A stretch of 64,000 bases of DNA from Acidiferrimicrobium sp. IK (GTDB lineage: Bacteria; Actinomycetota; Acidimicrobiia; Acidimicrobiales; Palsa-688), in the NCBI RefSeq assembly GCF_025499425.1, contig NZ_JAIMCB010000003.1, positions 248,001 to 312,000 of the forward strand, written 5' to 3'. Below the pieces are notes generated by a model. That model did no database searches. It saw only the letters and a list, made by a program, of their open reading frames with translations, and was not told the DNA's origin. A program made the position numbers and the translations under genes. This document shows, piece by piece, positions 23,785 to 33,699 of the stretch. Position 1 is the first letter of the stretch, and every line of letters starts with the position of its first letter.

Positions 23785-25395
23785 TCAGCCCGGGAGCGGG
23801 ATGCTCTGCGCGAAGTGCCAGACGTCGTCTGGGTCCCACGCCGCCTTGACCCGCTGGAGGCGGGGCAGGTTGGCGCCGTAGTACGCCTGCTCCCAGCTGG
23901 CCAGGTCCGGGTCGATGTAGTTCTGGTAGGCCCCGCCGCTCACGTACGGACGGAGGCTCGCGTACCAACCGTCCAGCCACTGCTGGGCCGCGTCCAAGAA
24001 CCCGCCGGGGGCGCCCGGCGAGAAATCGGCGTTGTACTGGGCGGACGCGATGGCGTCACGGTGCACGAACGCGGTGGCGTCGGGTGCCACCCGGTTGACC
24101 GCTCCGCCGTAGCTGTCGAAGCCCACCGCGCCCTTGGCCCCTTGCGACCGGCGGGAGTCGATCCCGGCCAGGACCGCCGCGACCCCTTTGTCGCCGAGCG
24201 GGCCGGTCAGGTAGTCGGACTTGGCCAGGCTGGGGCGGCGGGTGAGGACGCCGGCGGGGCCCTGCGTCGGCAGGCGGCACTGCGCCTGCGACAGCGAAGC
24301 GCAGCCGGCCTCCAGCAGCATGGCGTGGGCGAAGGACGCCTGACCTACGTAGCGCGACGACACCGCCGCGCCGCCGGCGGCGCGCTGCAGCCCGTCGAGC
24401 AGCGGGGTGAGGCTGGCGGGCGACCCCAACCACACGCCGTTGACCTCGGCCTGCGCCTCGCTGCGGGCCGGGTCGGTGCTGAGCACGCAGTTGGCCCACA
24501 GCTGGTCGGGGCCGGTGGGCGCCCACGCCAGGTAGGCGGGCAGCACCTGCCCGGCGGCCGCCCACGGCCAAAACAGGGTGAAGGTGGTCACCGGCTGCGT
24601 CGGGAAGGTGTCGACCTGGAAGGAGGTGACCACCCCGAAGTTGCCGCCCCCACCGCCCCGGCAGGCCCAGTACAGGTCCGGGTTGGTCGCCGCGTCCGCG
24701 CTGACCAGGCGGCCATCCGCGGTCACCACCTGCAGGGACGTCACCCGGTCGCAGGTCAGCCCGTAGGCCCGGTCGACCACGCCGGCGCCGCCGCCGAGGG
24801 CCAACCCGGCGAAGCCCACTGTCGGGCACGACCCGGCCGGGATCGACACTCCCTGCCCGTTCAAGGCACCGTAGACGTCGACCAGGCGGGCGCCGGCGCC
24901 GATCGTGGCCTTCCCGGACCCGGCGCTCACCCCCGCCATGCGGGTGACGTCGACGACCAAGCCGGCGCCCGTCGAATACCCGCCGTAGCTGTGCCCGCCG
25001 CTGCGGACCGCCAACGCCAGCCCGTGCTGGCGGGCAAACCCGATGCAGCGCTGCACGTCCCCGGGCGAAGCGCAGTAGGCCACCCCCTGAGGCCGCGCGC
25101 CGTCGTAACGAGGGTCGTAGAGCTGCACCGCCGACAGGTACCCGGCCGAGGTCGGCCGGACCAGGTTGCCGTCCAAGGCGGCGGCGAGCGCAGCCCACTG
25201 AGCGCCGCTCGCCGCTGCGCCGCTCGCCGTCCCCGCCGCGGTGGTCGCCGGCACCGGGATGGAAGTACTGGCGGTCGGCGCGGGGGGCGGGGAGGCGCGG
25301 CGGGTGCCCCCACAGCCGGCGACGACCGCGCCGACGGCCGCTCCCGCGGCCATCCGTAGGACGTCACGCCGGGAGGGGAGCGGAGAGCCGGTCAT
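23785..25395 (-). CDS. Exported BBE-like FAD oxidase, Tat lipoprotein
   Basis: A 536-residue secreted flavoprotein. The N-terminus has a Tat motif (SRRDVLRMA) and a lipobox (VVAGC), so it is exported folded and lipid-anchored. The FAD domain has the two covalent attachment residues of the berberine-bridge/GOOX group: the His in RSGGHSYGG and the Cys in GSCPTVGFAGLALGGG. The BBE C-terminal block ends the protein (YYGANLPRLQRVKAAWDPDDVWHF). Such enzymes oxidise sugars or alcohols and produce H2O2. Substrate unknown. It lies alone and opposite to its neighbours. Confidence 0.9.
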   Translation of the reverse strand: MTGSPLPSRRDVLRMAAGAAVGAVVAGCGGTRRASPPPAPTASTSIPVPATTAAGTASGAAASGAQWAALAAALDGNLVRPTSAGYLSAVQLYDPRYDGARPQGVAYCASPGDVQRCIGFARQHGLALAVRSGGHSYGGYSTGAGLVVDVTRMAGVSAGSGKATIGAGARLVDVYGALNGQGVSIPAGSCPTVGFAGLALGGGAGVVDRAYGLTCDRVTSLQVVTADGRLVSADAATNPDLYWACRGGGGGNFGVVTSFQVDTFPTQPVTTFTLFWPWAAAGQVLPAYLAWAPTGPDQLWANCVLSTDPARSEAQAEVNGVWLGSPASLTPLLDGLQRAAGGAAVSSRYVGQASFAHAMLLEAGCASLSQAQCRLPTQGPAGVLTRRPSLAKSDYLTGPLGDKGVAAVLAGIDSRRSQGAKGAVGFDSYGGAVNRVAPDATAFVHRDAIASAQYNADFSPGAPGGFLDAAQQWLDGWYASLRPYVSGGAYQNYIDPDLASWEQAYYGANLPRLQRVKAAWDPDDVWHFAQSIPLPG

Positions 25396-25714
25396 GAGGG
25401 AGGGAGAGGATGCCTGGCGCGGCCCTCCGGTCGAAGGGGCGGGGACGGGAGGGCCCGCGGCGGGTCTTGGTGCCGCCGATCGGACAGCTTCGACGGCGCC
25501 GGCCAGGGTATCGCCTGACCTGCGGGATCCGCATCGCGCTCACCGGGGTGTGGACCACCCAGGAGTTGTCCCCTGATGATCCACAGGATGTGCGCCCTAC
25601 CGATCCACAGCGATGGGCCCCTACGGTGGCGCCATGACCGGGACCGCCGGCCCGCCGCCGGGTGCAAACCTTCGCGAGCGGCGCATGACCAGCGGGTTCG
25701 CGCGCACCCAACCA
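25396..25714. other. Non-coding stretch between the BBE-like gene and the nrdJ promoter
   Basis: No reading frame here has a family signature. The divergent promoters of the oxidase gene and nrdJ must lie within or next to it; I could recognise only the nrdJ one. Confidence 0.5.
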
Positions 25715-25743
25715 TTGACATGACCGAACCACAGTGCTGAAAT
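25715..25743 (+). promoter_or_regulatory. Sigma-70-type promoter of nrdJ
   Basis: TTGACA (25715-25720) and TGAAAT (25738-25743) are separated by exactly 17 bases. Transcription would begin near 25750 and leave a leader of about 230 bases. Confidence 0.6.
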
Positions 25744-25806
25744 TACCAACCTGTATGTTGTGGTTGTGTCCCGCGGGGGCGACTCCCAACCACAAGCGCT
25801 TGTGGT
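25727..25806. promoter_or_regulatory. Repeated AACCACA/TGTGGTT sites, probable NrdR boxes
   Basis: The heptamer AACCACA or its complement occurs at 25727, 25759 and 25788, and in a variant at 25801. The last two form the perfect 18-bp palindrome 25789-25806 (ACCACAAGCGCTTGTGGT). The two best dyads, centred at about 25756 and 25797, are 41 bases apart, four helical turns, as expected for paired NrdR boxes. No other regulator is suggested. Confidence 0.5.
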
Positions 25807-25812
25807 GGGGTC

Positions 25813-25828
25813 GGCGCCGGCCGGCGCC
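25813..25828. repeat. 16-bp GC palindrome in the nrdJ leader
   Basis: GGCGCCGGCCGGCGCC is a perfect palindrome flanked by GGGG and CCCC, so a very stable hairpin can form in the leader RNA. Confidence 0.6.
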
Positions 25829-25982
25829 CCACCCCACCACCTGACGAGCCCATCACCGACGACGCAGCACCGAGGACCGCAGCACGGGACCGGCAGGACC
25901 AGGCAGTCCGCACGCACCAGACATCGCAGCCGCTCCACGAGCAGCACCACGTACACGAGACGCACACGAGAGGAACCTCCGA

Positions 25983-28810
<2,828 letters not shown>

Positions 28811-28814
<4 letters not shown>

Positions 28815-28840
28815 TGTGATGTGATGTGATGTGACGTGAT
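28811..28840 (+). repeat. Pentanucleotide tandem repeat at the nrdJ stop
   Basis: GTGAT is repeated six times with one base changed (fifth unit GTGAC). The nrdJ stop TGA lies inside the first unit, so length changes would not alter the protein. Confidence 0.9.
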
Positions 28841-28947
28841 GAGAGATCGCGCGTTGGTCCCTCGCCGCGTCCTCGGATAGTCGCAAGCCCTCCGGGGTGG
28901 GCTTCCAAGGATTCCGCCAGAGGAATCGTGGGCCGGCGTCATACTCG

Positions 28948-28978
28948 GCGGCGGGCCGGCTTCGTGCCGGCCCGCCGC
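28948..28978. terminator. Strong hairpin after nrdJ
   Basis: Thirteen perfectly paired bases (GCGGCGGGCCGGC) enclose the loop TTCGT; outside the stem, ATAC (28941-28944) pairs with GTAT (28981-28984). It has no U-run. It may work as an actinobacterial-type terminator in both directions. Confidence 0.55.
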
Positions 28979-29057
28979 TCGTATTGAGCGGAGCGTGCGA
29001 GGCTTTAGGAGCCGGTCGAGTCGAGACCGGGATGCCGGAGGTGACCGGGCTCAGGCG

Positions 29058-29340
29058 CTAGGGCCTGGGATCAGGGAAGCCGCAGGGTCGGCTGTGCGCC
29101 CGAGAGTGGATGGCTGCCCAGATGGTGAGGAGTCTGATCCGCTCCTCGGATGCGGTGGCCAGCTCGGCGGTGTAGACGATCAGCTCGTGCACCGCTCGGC
29201 CGGGCAGGGGGAGCTCGAGGGACTGGAACGCCAGTTCCAGGTGTCCGACCTCGGGGTGCTGCAGCCGTTTGACGCCGTCATGGCGGATCAAGACGTCGTG
29301 CGCTGCCCATCGGCTGCGGAACTCGGGGCGCCGCAGCGGC
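29058..29340 (-). pseudogene. Remnant of an XRE/MmyB-type transcription regulator
   Basis: The minus strand encodes only the C-terminal ligand-binding end of an MmyB-like regulator: RWAAHDVLIRHDGVKRLQHPEVGHLELAFQSLELP, then VYTAELATASEERIRLLTIWAAIHS. The N-terminal helix-turn-helix and the first half of the domain are missing; upstream of about 29340 the frame enters repeats and the antisense of an unrelated remnant. These regulators usually sit next to an oxidoreductase they control, and a remnant of one is adjacent. Confidence 0.7.
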
Positions 29341-29382
29341 GCTGCCGTTGCCGGCGCTGCCGTGGCCAGCGCTGCCGTGCAC
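29338..29382. repeat. 15-bp degenerate tandem repeat at the junction of two gene remnants
   Basis: Three units at 29338, 29353 and 29368 of the type GGCGCTGCCGTGGCC. They lie exactly between the regulator and oxidoreductase remnants, where the two were joined. Confidence 0.7.
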
Positions 29383-29391
29383 GGCGCGATC

Positions 29392-29647
29392 CTGCCCGGC
29401 CTGCGGGCTCTGACGGACCGGATGGGAGCGATCGGCGAAGACCTAGGTGCGACTGATCCCGATGTCGCGACCGCTTGGGCCATCGCCAAGGGGACCACCC
29501 CGATCATCGGGGTCACGAAGGCGGCTTACATCGACGGTTGGTCAGAGCTGGCGGCAGAGAGCTCGCCGGCGCGGAGATAGCGGAACTGGAGGCGCTAGCA
29601 GACGCCGCGGACGTCGACACCCGCGGTTGGTGGGAACATGAAATGTA
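29392..29647 (+). pseudogene. Frameshifted 3' remnant of an aldo/keto reductase gene
   Basis: The plus strand codes for the end of an aldo/keto reductase: LPGLRALTDRMGAIGEDLGA, DPDVATAWAIAKGTTPIIGVTK, then a break near 29565 where the frame stops as SSPARR. In the shifted frame the family ending continues (GAEIAELEALADAADVDTRGWWEHEM, stop at 29647). The catalytic barrel is gone. So this is a truncated and frameshifted pseudogene. Confidence 0.75.
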
Positions 29648-29689
29648 GAGGCAAGCGGCAGCTGCGACGGCTGGCCGGTGTCAGTGGGG

Positions 29690-29762
29690 CCGAGGAGCGC
29701 GGTCCCGGTGGCGATCCCCATCTGAAGGCTCACCGAGACGCCAGACGCCGCCACCGCTTCGC
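29690..29762 (-). pseudogene. Internally deleted fragment of an MFS transporter gene
   Basis: About 36 bases match the MFS gene near 31629-31664 with two differences, and the next about 35 match the same gene near 32031-32065 with two differences. The segment between them in the intact gene (about 370 bp) is absent. On the minus strand it reads AVAASGVSVS-LQMGIATGTALLG, against AVAAFGVSVS and RQMGIATGIALLG in the transporter. So a second copy of the gene was present and decayed. Confidence 0.75.
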
Positions 29763-29916
29763 GTCTTGGCGGAGAAGCCTCCTCCGTGCCGGCGTCGACA
29801 CTCCGGCGGACCAGCCGGCCACGGGCGCTCAGCTGATCCGCTTGGATCGCCCGGCCGCACCGGCATGTGCCTGGCAACGCCGGGGCACATGCCGGTGGTC
29901 CAGCCCAGGGGTGGGC

Positions 29917-31215
29917 TCAGGAGGTGCCGGTCTTGGCCTTCAGGCCGGGGAGGATCGTCCCGCACACCGGCGTGTCACCCGCCAACAGGTTGAAAGTGGT
30001 CCCCGAGAGCTTGGTGAGGTACAGGCAGTTGTCGGGGCCGAGGCCGCCCGCGACCGACCCGAACTTCGAGAAGTCGACCATGTGGGTGCCGTACAACCCG
30101 AAGGCGTCGAACGTCGAGTCCGCCCGGAGCGCCGACTCGAAGCTGGACGATGTCGGGTTGGTGCCCGCCTTTTGGAGCCCGTCTACGAGTGCAGCGACTG
30201 CGATGTAGCCCCCGTACTCGGCGAAGGTCGGGATGCCCGAGACGCCAGAGTAGGACGTCAGCGCGGACTGGAAGGCTTTGGTGGCGGCGGTGTTCATCTC
30301 CACGGGCTGGGCGACGGTGTAGAAGTCGACGCCCTGGGCGGCTGCGACGCCCGCCGGCGACTGGAGGAGGTCCCCCCCATAGCCGGTCGGCAGCAGCATC
30401 ATCTTCAGGTTGACCCCTAGCGCCTTGAGGGCGGCCGCCAGCGCGAAGCCGGTGCTCGGTACGGTCACCGAATAGACCGCGTCGACGCCGGCCTGTTTCA
30501 TGGCGATGGCGACGGGCTGAACGTCAGTGCTCCCGAAGGGGAAGTTGTAATTCTGGTAGCCGACCTTGATGCCAGCGTTCTGGGCGGAGAGAGCCGCACC
30601 GGAGGCGGCCCCCGTCGACGTCGAGGAGACCCCGTAGGCCAGAACCCCTACATTGGTCACGCCGGCGTTCTTTAACGCCGTGCCGAACGTGGTGGCGACC
30701 TTCGAGTAATCACCGCTCGAGCTGGTGTCGAACAGGTTGTTGAGCGCTCCGGTGGCCCACTCGGGTCCGTCGAAGCCGCCGCCGATGACCGGTACATGCT
30801 GGGAGGCCAGGTACTGCGCCGCCCCGTAGAAGTCGGAGCTGACCTCGAGGATCGCGAACACGTGGTCCTGCTCGACCAGCTTCTGGGCGGCTGCCAAAGC
30901 CCCGGCGGGCGTGGACTGGGTGTCCGCCATCACGTACTTGATGTTGAAGCCCTTGCTCGCGGCCACACCGATGCCAGCCTTGATGCCCTGCTCGGTCGTG
31001 GTGAATCCCGAGGATGCGACGCCGGTGGAGTCCGTAAGAACGCCTACGGTGATGGTCTTGCTTGTTGCTCCACCGGAGCCGGTCGATCCGCTCGCCGCAA
31101 CGGTGCTCGATGAGCCCCCTGATCCCGTCGAGCTCGACTTGCTGCTGCCGCAGGCCGATGCCGCCAGGGTGAGCGCGGCCGCTACGGCCGTGCCCTTCGC
31201 CAAACTTGCACGCAC
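29917..31215 (-). CDS. ABC substrate-binding lipoprotein, branched-chain amino acid type
   Basis: A 432-residue type I periplasmic-binding protein (LivK/peripla_BP_6-like: VGVLTDSTGVASSGFTTTEQGIKAG, then PVIGGGFDGPEWAT). The signal peptide ends in the lipobox LAASAC, so it is anchored to the outer face of the membrane, followed by a Ser/Gly linker. It would deliver an amino acid or similar acyl compound to a permease, but no permease or ATPase gene is adjacent. GTG 31215 has AGGGGGA upstream. Confidence 0.88.
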   Translation of the reverse strand: MRASLAKGTAVAAALTLAASACGSSKSSSTGSGGSSSTVAASGSTGSGGATSKTITVGVLTDSTGVASSGFTTTEQGIKAGIGVAASKGFNIKYVMADTQSTPAGALAAAQKLVEQDHVFAILEVSSDFYGAAQYLASQHVPVIGGGFDGPEWATGALNNLFDTSSSGDYSKVATTFGTALKNAGVTNVGVLAYGVSSTSTGAASGAALSAQNAGIKVGYQNYNFPFGSTDVQPVAIAMKQAGVDAVYSVTVPSTGFALAAALKALGVNLKMMLLPTGYGGDLLQSPAGVAAAQGVDFYTVAQPVEMNTAATKAFQSALTSYSGVSGIPTFAEYGGYIAVAALVDGLQKAGTNPTSSSFESALRADSTFDAFGLYGTHMVDFSKFGSVAGGLGPDNCLYLTKLSGTTFNLLAGDTPVCGTILPGLKAKTGTS

Positions 31216-31322
31216 TGAAGTATGTCCCCCTGATAGATAAACTCGCTGGCGGAATACTCTAATCCGCTGGCGCTATGGGCACAAGTGAGCGCTAGGTGTC
31301 GGACCAGCCTGCTCGACGCTCC

Positions 31323-32906
31323 TCAGTGAGCGGGCGCCGTGTGGGCCGCCCCGGACGCGAAGTCCCGTGAACGGATCAACGCCAGCGCCAAGACGCCGGC
31401 TGCGAAGGCGAATATCGCGGCGACCAGCAGGATCAGGTCCAGCGACGAGGTGAAGCTCGCCTTGACCACGTGATTGAGCAGCTGCCGGTGGGCGGCCGGC
31501 ACCTTTTGGAACAAGGTTGCGACCTGACCGTTCTCAAGGGCCTTGGCGATCGCGGCGCTGCGGCCCGACAGCGGGGTGCCCGACGCCAGGGAGGCCACCG
31601 AGCTCGACAGCCGGCTGGTGAAGACCGAGCCGAGCAGCGCGATCCCGGTGGCGATCCCCATCTGGCGGAAGGTGGAGTTGATCCCCGAAGCCATGCCTGC
31701 CTGCTCCTGCGTGACCACCCCGACGGCCGTAGATGCCAGCGGCGGGTTGATGAATCCGACGCCCACCCCGCCGAGGATCATGCCCGGGATCAGATGCGTC
31801 CACCCCGAGGTGGCGCTCAGGCCGCGCATGAGCATGAGGCCGCCCCCGACGGCGAGCAGACCCAGACCGATGAGGAAGCGGATCGGCACGTGGGCGGTGA
31901 GGCGCCCGGCCAGGAAGCTGACGGCGAGGATGCCACCGGAAAGCACCAGCAGCCGGAGCCCGGTCTGTAGCGCGCTGTAGCCGAGCACGTCTTGGAGGTA
32001 GATGGTCAGGTACAGGAGGACCGAGAAGATGCTCACCGAGACGCCAAACGCCGCCACCGCTCCGCCCGTGAAGGTGGGCAGCCGGAACAGCCGGAGGTCG
32101 AACATGGGGTGGGCGAGCCGGGCCTCGACGAGCAAGAACCCGGCGAGGAGGACCCCTCCGGCGGCGAACGTGGCGATCACGGTGGTGCTGGAGAAGCTGG
32201 TCCGGCCGGCCTCGATCAGTGCGTAGACGATCGATACCAGACCTCCGGTGAAGAGGACGAAGCCGGCCCAGTCTGGGCGGCTGGCCTTGTCGCTGCGGGA
32301 CTCGGCCACCTGGTAGAAGGTGACGGCGAGGGCGACCGCCCCGACCGGCAGGTTGACGAAGAAGATCCACCGCCACGACAGTCCGCTGACCAGCGCACCT
32401 CCGACGATGGGGCCGATGGCGACGGCGACGCCGGTGATGGCGCCCCACACCCCGAACGCGAGGCCTCGCTCCTTGCCGTGGAAGGCGCTGGCCAGCAGGG
32501 CCAGGGACACCGAGAACATGACCGCCCCGCCCACCCCCTGCAGGCCCCGGGACAGCTCGAGCATCAGCGGGCTCTGCGCCGCCCCGCACAACGCCGACGC
32601 GGCGGTGAATATGGCCAGCCCGGCCATGTACAGCAGCCGCCGGCCGAACATGTCCGCCAGCGAGCCGGACGTGAGCAGGAACGCGGCGAGGGTCAGGGCG
32701 TAAGCGTCGACCACCCACTGCAGATCGGCGAAGGTCGAGTGCAGCTCGGTCTGGATGGCCGGCAACGCCACGTTCACGACTGTCACGTCGAGGAGCAGCA
32801 TGAAGGTGCCGAGGCAGACCGCGACGAGGGTCCACCACTTGGTGCCGGCTGGTGTGGCGTCGGCCCGCTCGGCAGTTACGGTCTTCCCCGTCGGCTCGAT
32901 GGTCAT
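31323..32906 (-). CDS. MFS multidrug exporter, DHA2 (EmrB/QacA) family
   Basis: A 527-residue proton antiporter with about 14 hydrophobic segments. Motif A-like LADMFGRRLLY follows TM2 and the antiporter motif C is GVAVAIGPIVGGALVSG; D40 in FMLLLDVTVVNVALP is the TM1 signature of DHA2 members. It would export drugs or other amphiphiles. It is divergent from a TetR regulator 45 bp away. Its start has a TAGGCT hexamer six bases before ATG 32906. A decayed fragment of a near-identical copy lies 1.6 kb downstream. Confidence 0.93.
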   Translation of the reverse strand: MTIEPTGKTVTAERADATPAGTKWWTLVAVCLGTFMLLLDVTVVNVALPAIQTELHSTFADLQWVVDAYALTLAAFLLTSGSLADMFGRRLLYMAGLAIFTAASALCGAAQSPLMLELSRGLQGVGGAVMFSVSLALLASAFHGKERGLAFGVWGAITGVAVAIGPIVGGALVSGLSWRWIFFVNLPVGAVALAVTFYQVAESRSDKASRPDWAGFVLFTGGLVSIVYALIEAGRTSFSSTTVIATFAAGGVLLAGFLLVEARLAHPMFDLRLFRLPTFTGGAVAAFGVSVSIFSVLLYLTIYLQDVLGYSALQTGLRLLVLSGGILAVSFLAGRLTAHVPIRFLIGLGLLAVGGGLMLMRGLSATSGWTHLIPGMILGGVGVGFINPPLASTAVGVVTQEQAGMASGINSTFRQMGIATGIALLGSVFTSRLSSSVASLASGTPLSGRSAAIAKALENGQVATLFQKVPAAHRQLLNHVVKASFTSSLDLILLVAAIFAFAAGVLALALIRSRDFASGAAHTAPAH

Positions 32907-32912
32907 GGGGGC

Positions 32913-32918
32913 AGCCTA
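32913..32918 (-). promoter_or_regulatory. -10 hexamer TAGGCT for the MFS gene, leaderless
   Basis: TAGGCT ends six bases before ATG 32906 on the minus strand. Confidence 0.5.
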
Positions 32919-32927
32919 CCCACCGAT

Positions 32928-32943
32928 GTGTACGGTTGTACAC
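32928..32943. promoter_or_regulatory. Operator between the MFS and TetR genes
   Basis: GTGTAC-GGTT-GTACAC is a perfect dyad in the 45-bp divergent gap. Its right arm overlaps the -10 of the regulator gene (TACACT, 32939-32944) and its left arm is nine bases from the -10 of the exporter gene, so one bound dimer would repress both. Confidence 0.6.
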
Positions 32944-32944
32944 T
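32939..32944 (+). promoter_or_regulatory. -10 hexamer TACACT for the TetR gene, leaderless
   Basis: TACACT ends seven bases before GTG 32952 and overlaps the operator. Confidence 0.5.
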
Positions 32945-32951
32945 TCTTTTG

Positions 32952-33584
32952 GTGAACCGCGATGCTGCCGCTACCCGCCAACGGATCCTCAACGAGGCCA
33001 AAGCCCACTTCGCTCGGCACGGCTTCGACGGGGCCACGGTCCGCAAGATCGCAGCCTCGGCCGGCGTCGCCCCCAACCTGATCACCAGGTACTTTGGGGG
33101 CAAAGCGGGGCTGTTCCGGGCCGCCACCGCCGTCGACCTCGACGTGGCGGGCGTCGTTTCCGGCCCGTTCTCCTCGCTCGGTGATCGCATCGCGGCCAAG
33201 GTCGTCGAGCGATGGGAGGCGGCCGACTCGGAGGACCCGCTCCTCATGATGTTGCGCTCCGCGGGCACCTCCGACGTGGCGGCCGCCGCGCTCGGCGACT
33301 TCATGCTGCAGCGGGCCGCCGCCCCGCTCAGCGACTACCTGCCGGCGGTTACGGGGTGCACGCCCGTCGAGGCGCAAGCCCAAGCGGCGGCCGTCGGGTC
33401 GATCATCATGGGCGCGGTGACGACCCGGTACGTGCTGCGCACCGGGCCGCTCGCCGCGGCGTCCCGTGCCGCTGTCGCCCGGTGGCTGGCCGATCAGATC
33501 CAGCGCCTGCTCGACCCCTCCGGCGTCGTCAGCCTGGCAGCGGCCGAGGGCAGCCGGGCTGACCTGCCGCCGGTTGGGGGCTGA
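32952..33584 (+). CDS. TetR/AcrR-family transcriptional repressor
   Basis: A 210-residue TetR regulator. The N-terminal helix-turn-helix is typical (RQRILNEAKAHFARHGFDGATVRKIAASAGVAPNLITRYFGGKAGLF); the C-terminal domain (PLLMMLRSAGTSDVAAAAL) matches the TetR_C group common in actinobacteria. It is divergent from the DHA2 exporter and probably represses both genes at the shared dyad, with release by a substrate of the exporter. That last step is inferred. Confidence 0.92.
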   Translation: MNRDAAATRQRILNEAKAHFARHGFDGATVRKIAASAGVAPNLITRYFGGKAGLFRAATAVDLDVAGVVSGPFSSLGDRIAAKVVERWEAADSEDPLLMMLRSAGTSDVAAAALGDFMLQRAAAPLSDYLPAVTGCTPVEAQAQAAAVGSIIMGAVTTRYVLRTGPLAAASRAAVARWLADQIQRLLDPSGVVSLAAAEGSRADLPPVGG

Positions 33585-33699
33585 GCGCCGGCCGGGAAGG
33601 GCCGTTGGGCCCTGCCCGTACCCGCCGGCACGGAGCAGGATGCGGGTGAGGTGATCAGGGTGCCGCACGTGGTAGTTCTCGCTCTGACGTCGGTCGGTC

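Noticed and set aside
25744..25982. Cobalamin riboswitch upstream of nrdJ
   Set aside because: Expected from the cofactor, but no B12-box or the usual conserved core could be recognised; the palindromes fit protein-binding sites better.
28815..29916. Insertion sequence or phage remnant between nrdJ and the binding protein
   Set aside because: No transposase or integrase fragments, terminal inverted repeats or target duplications; what can be read are remnants of ordinary genes.
31992..32940. Long upstream part of the TetR frame (about 320 codons)
   Set aside because: It is antisense to the MFS exporter; helix-turn-helix homology begins right at GTG 32952 where a leaderless promoter fits.
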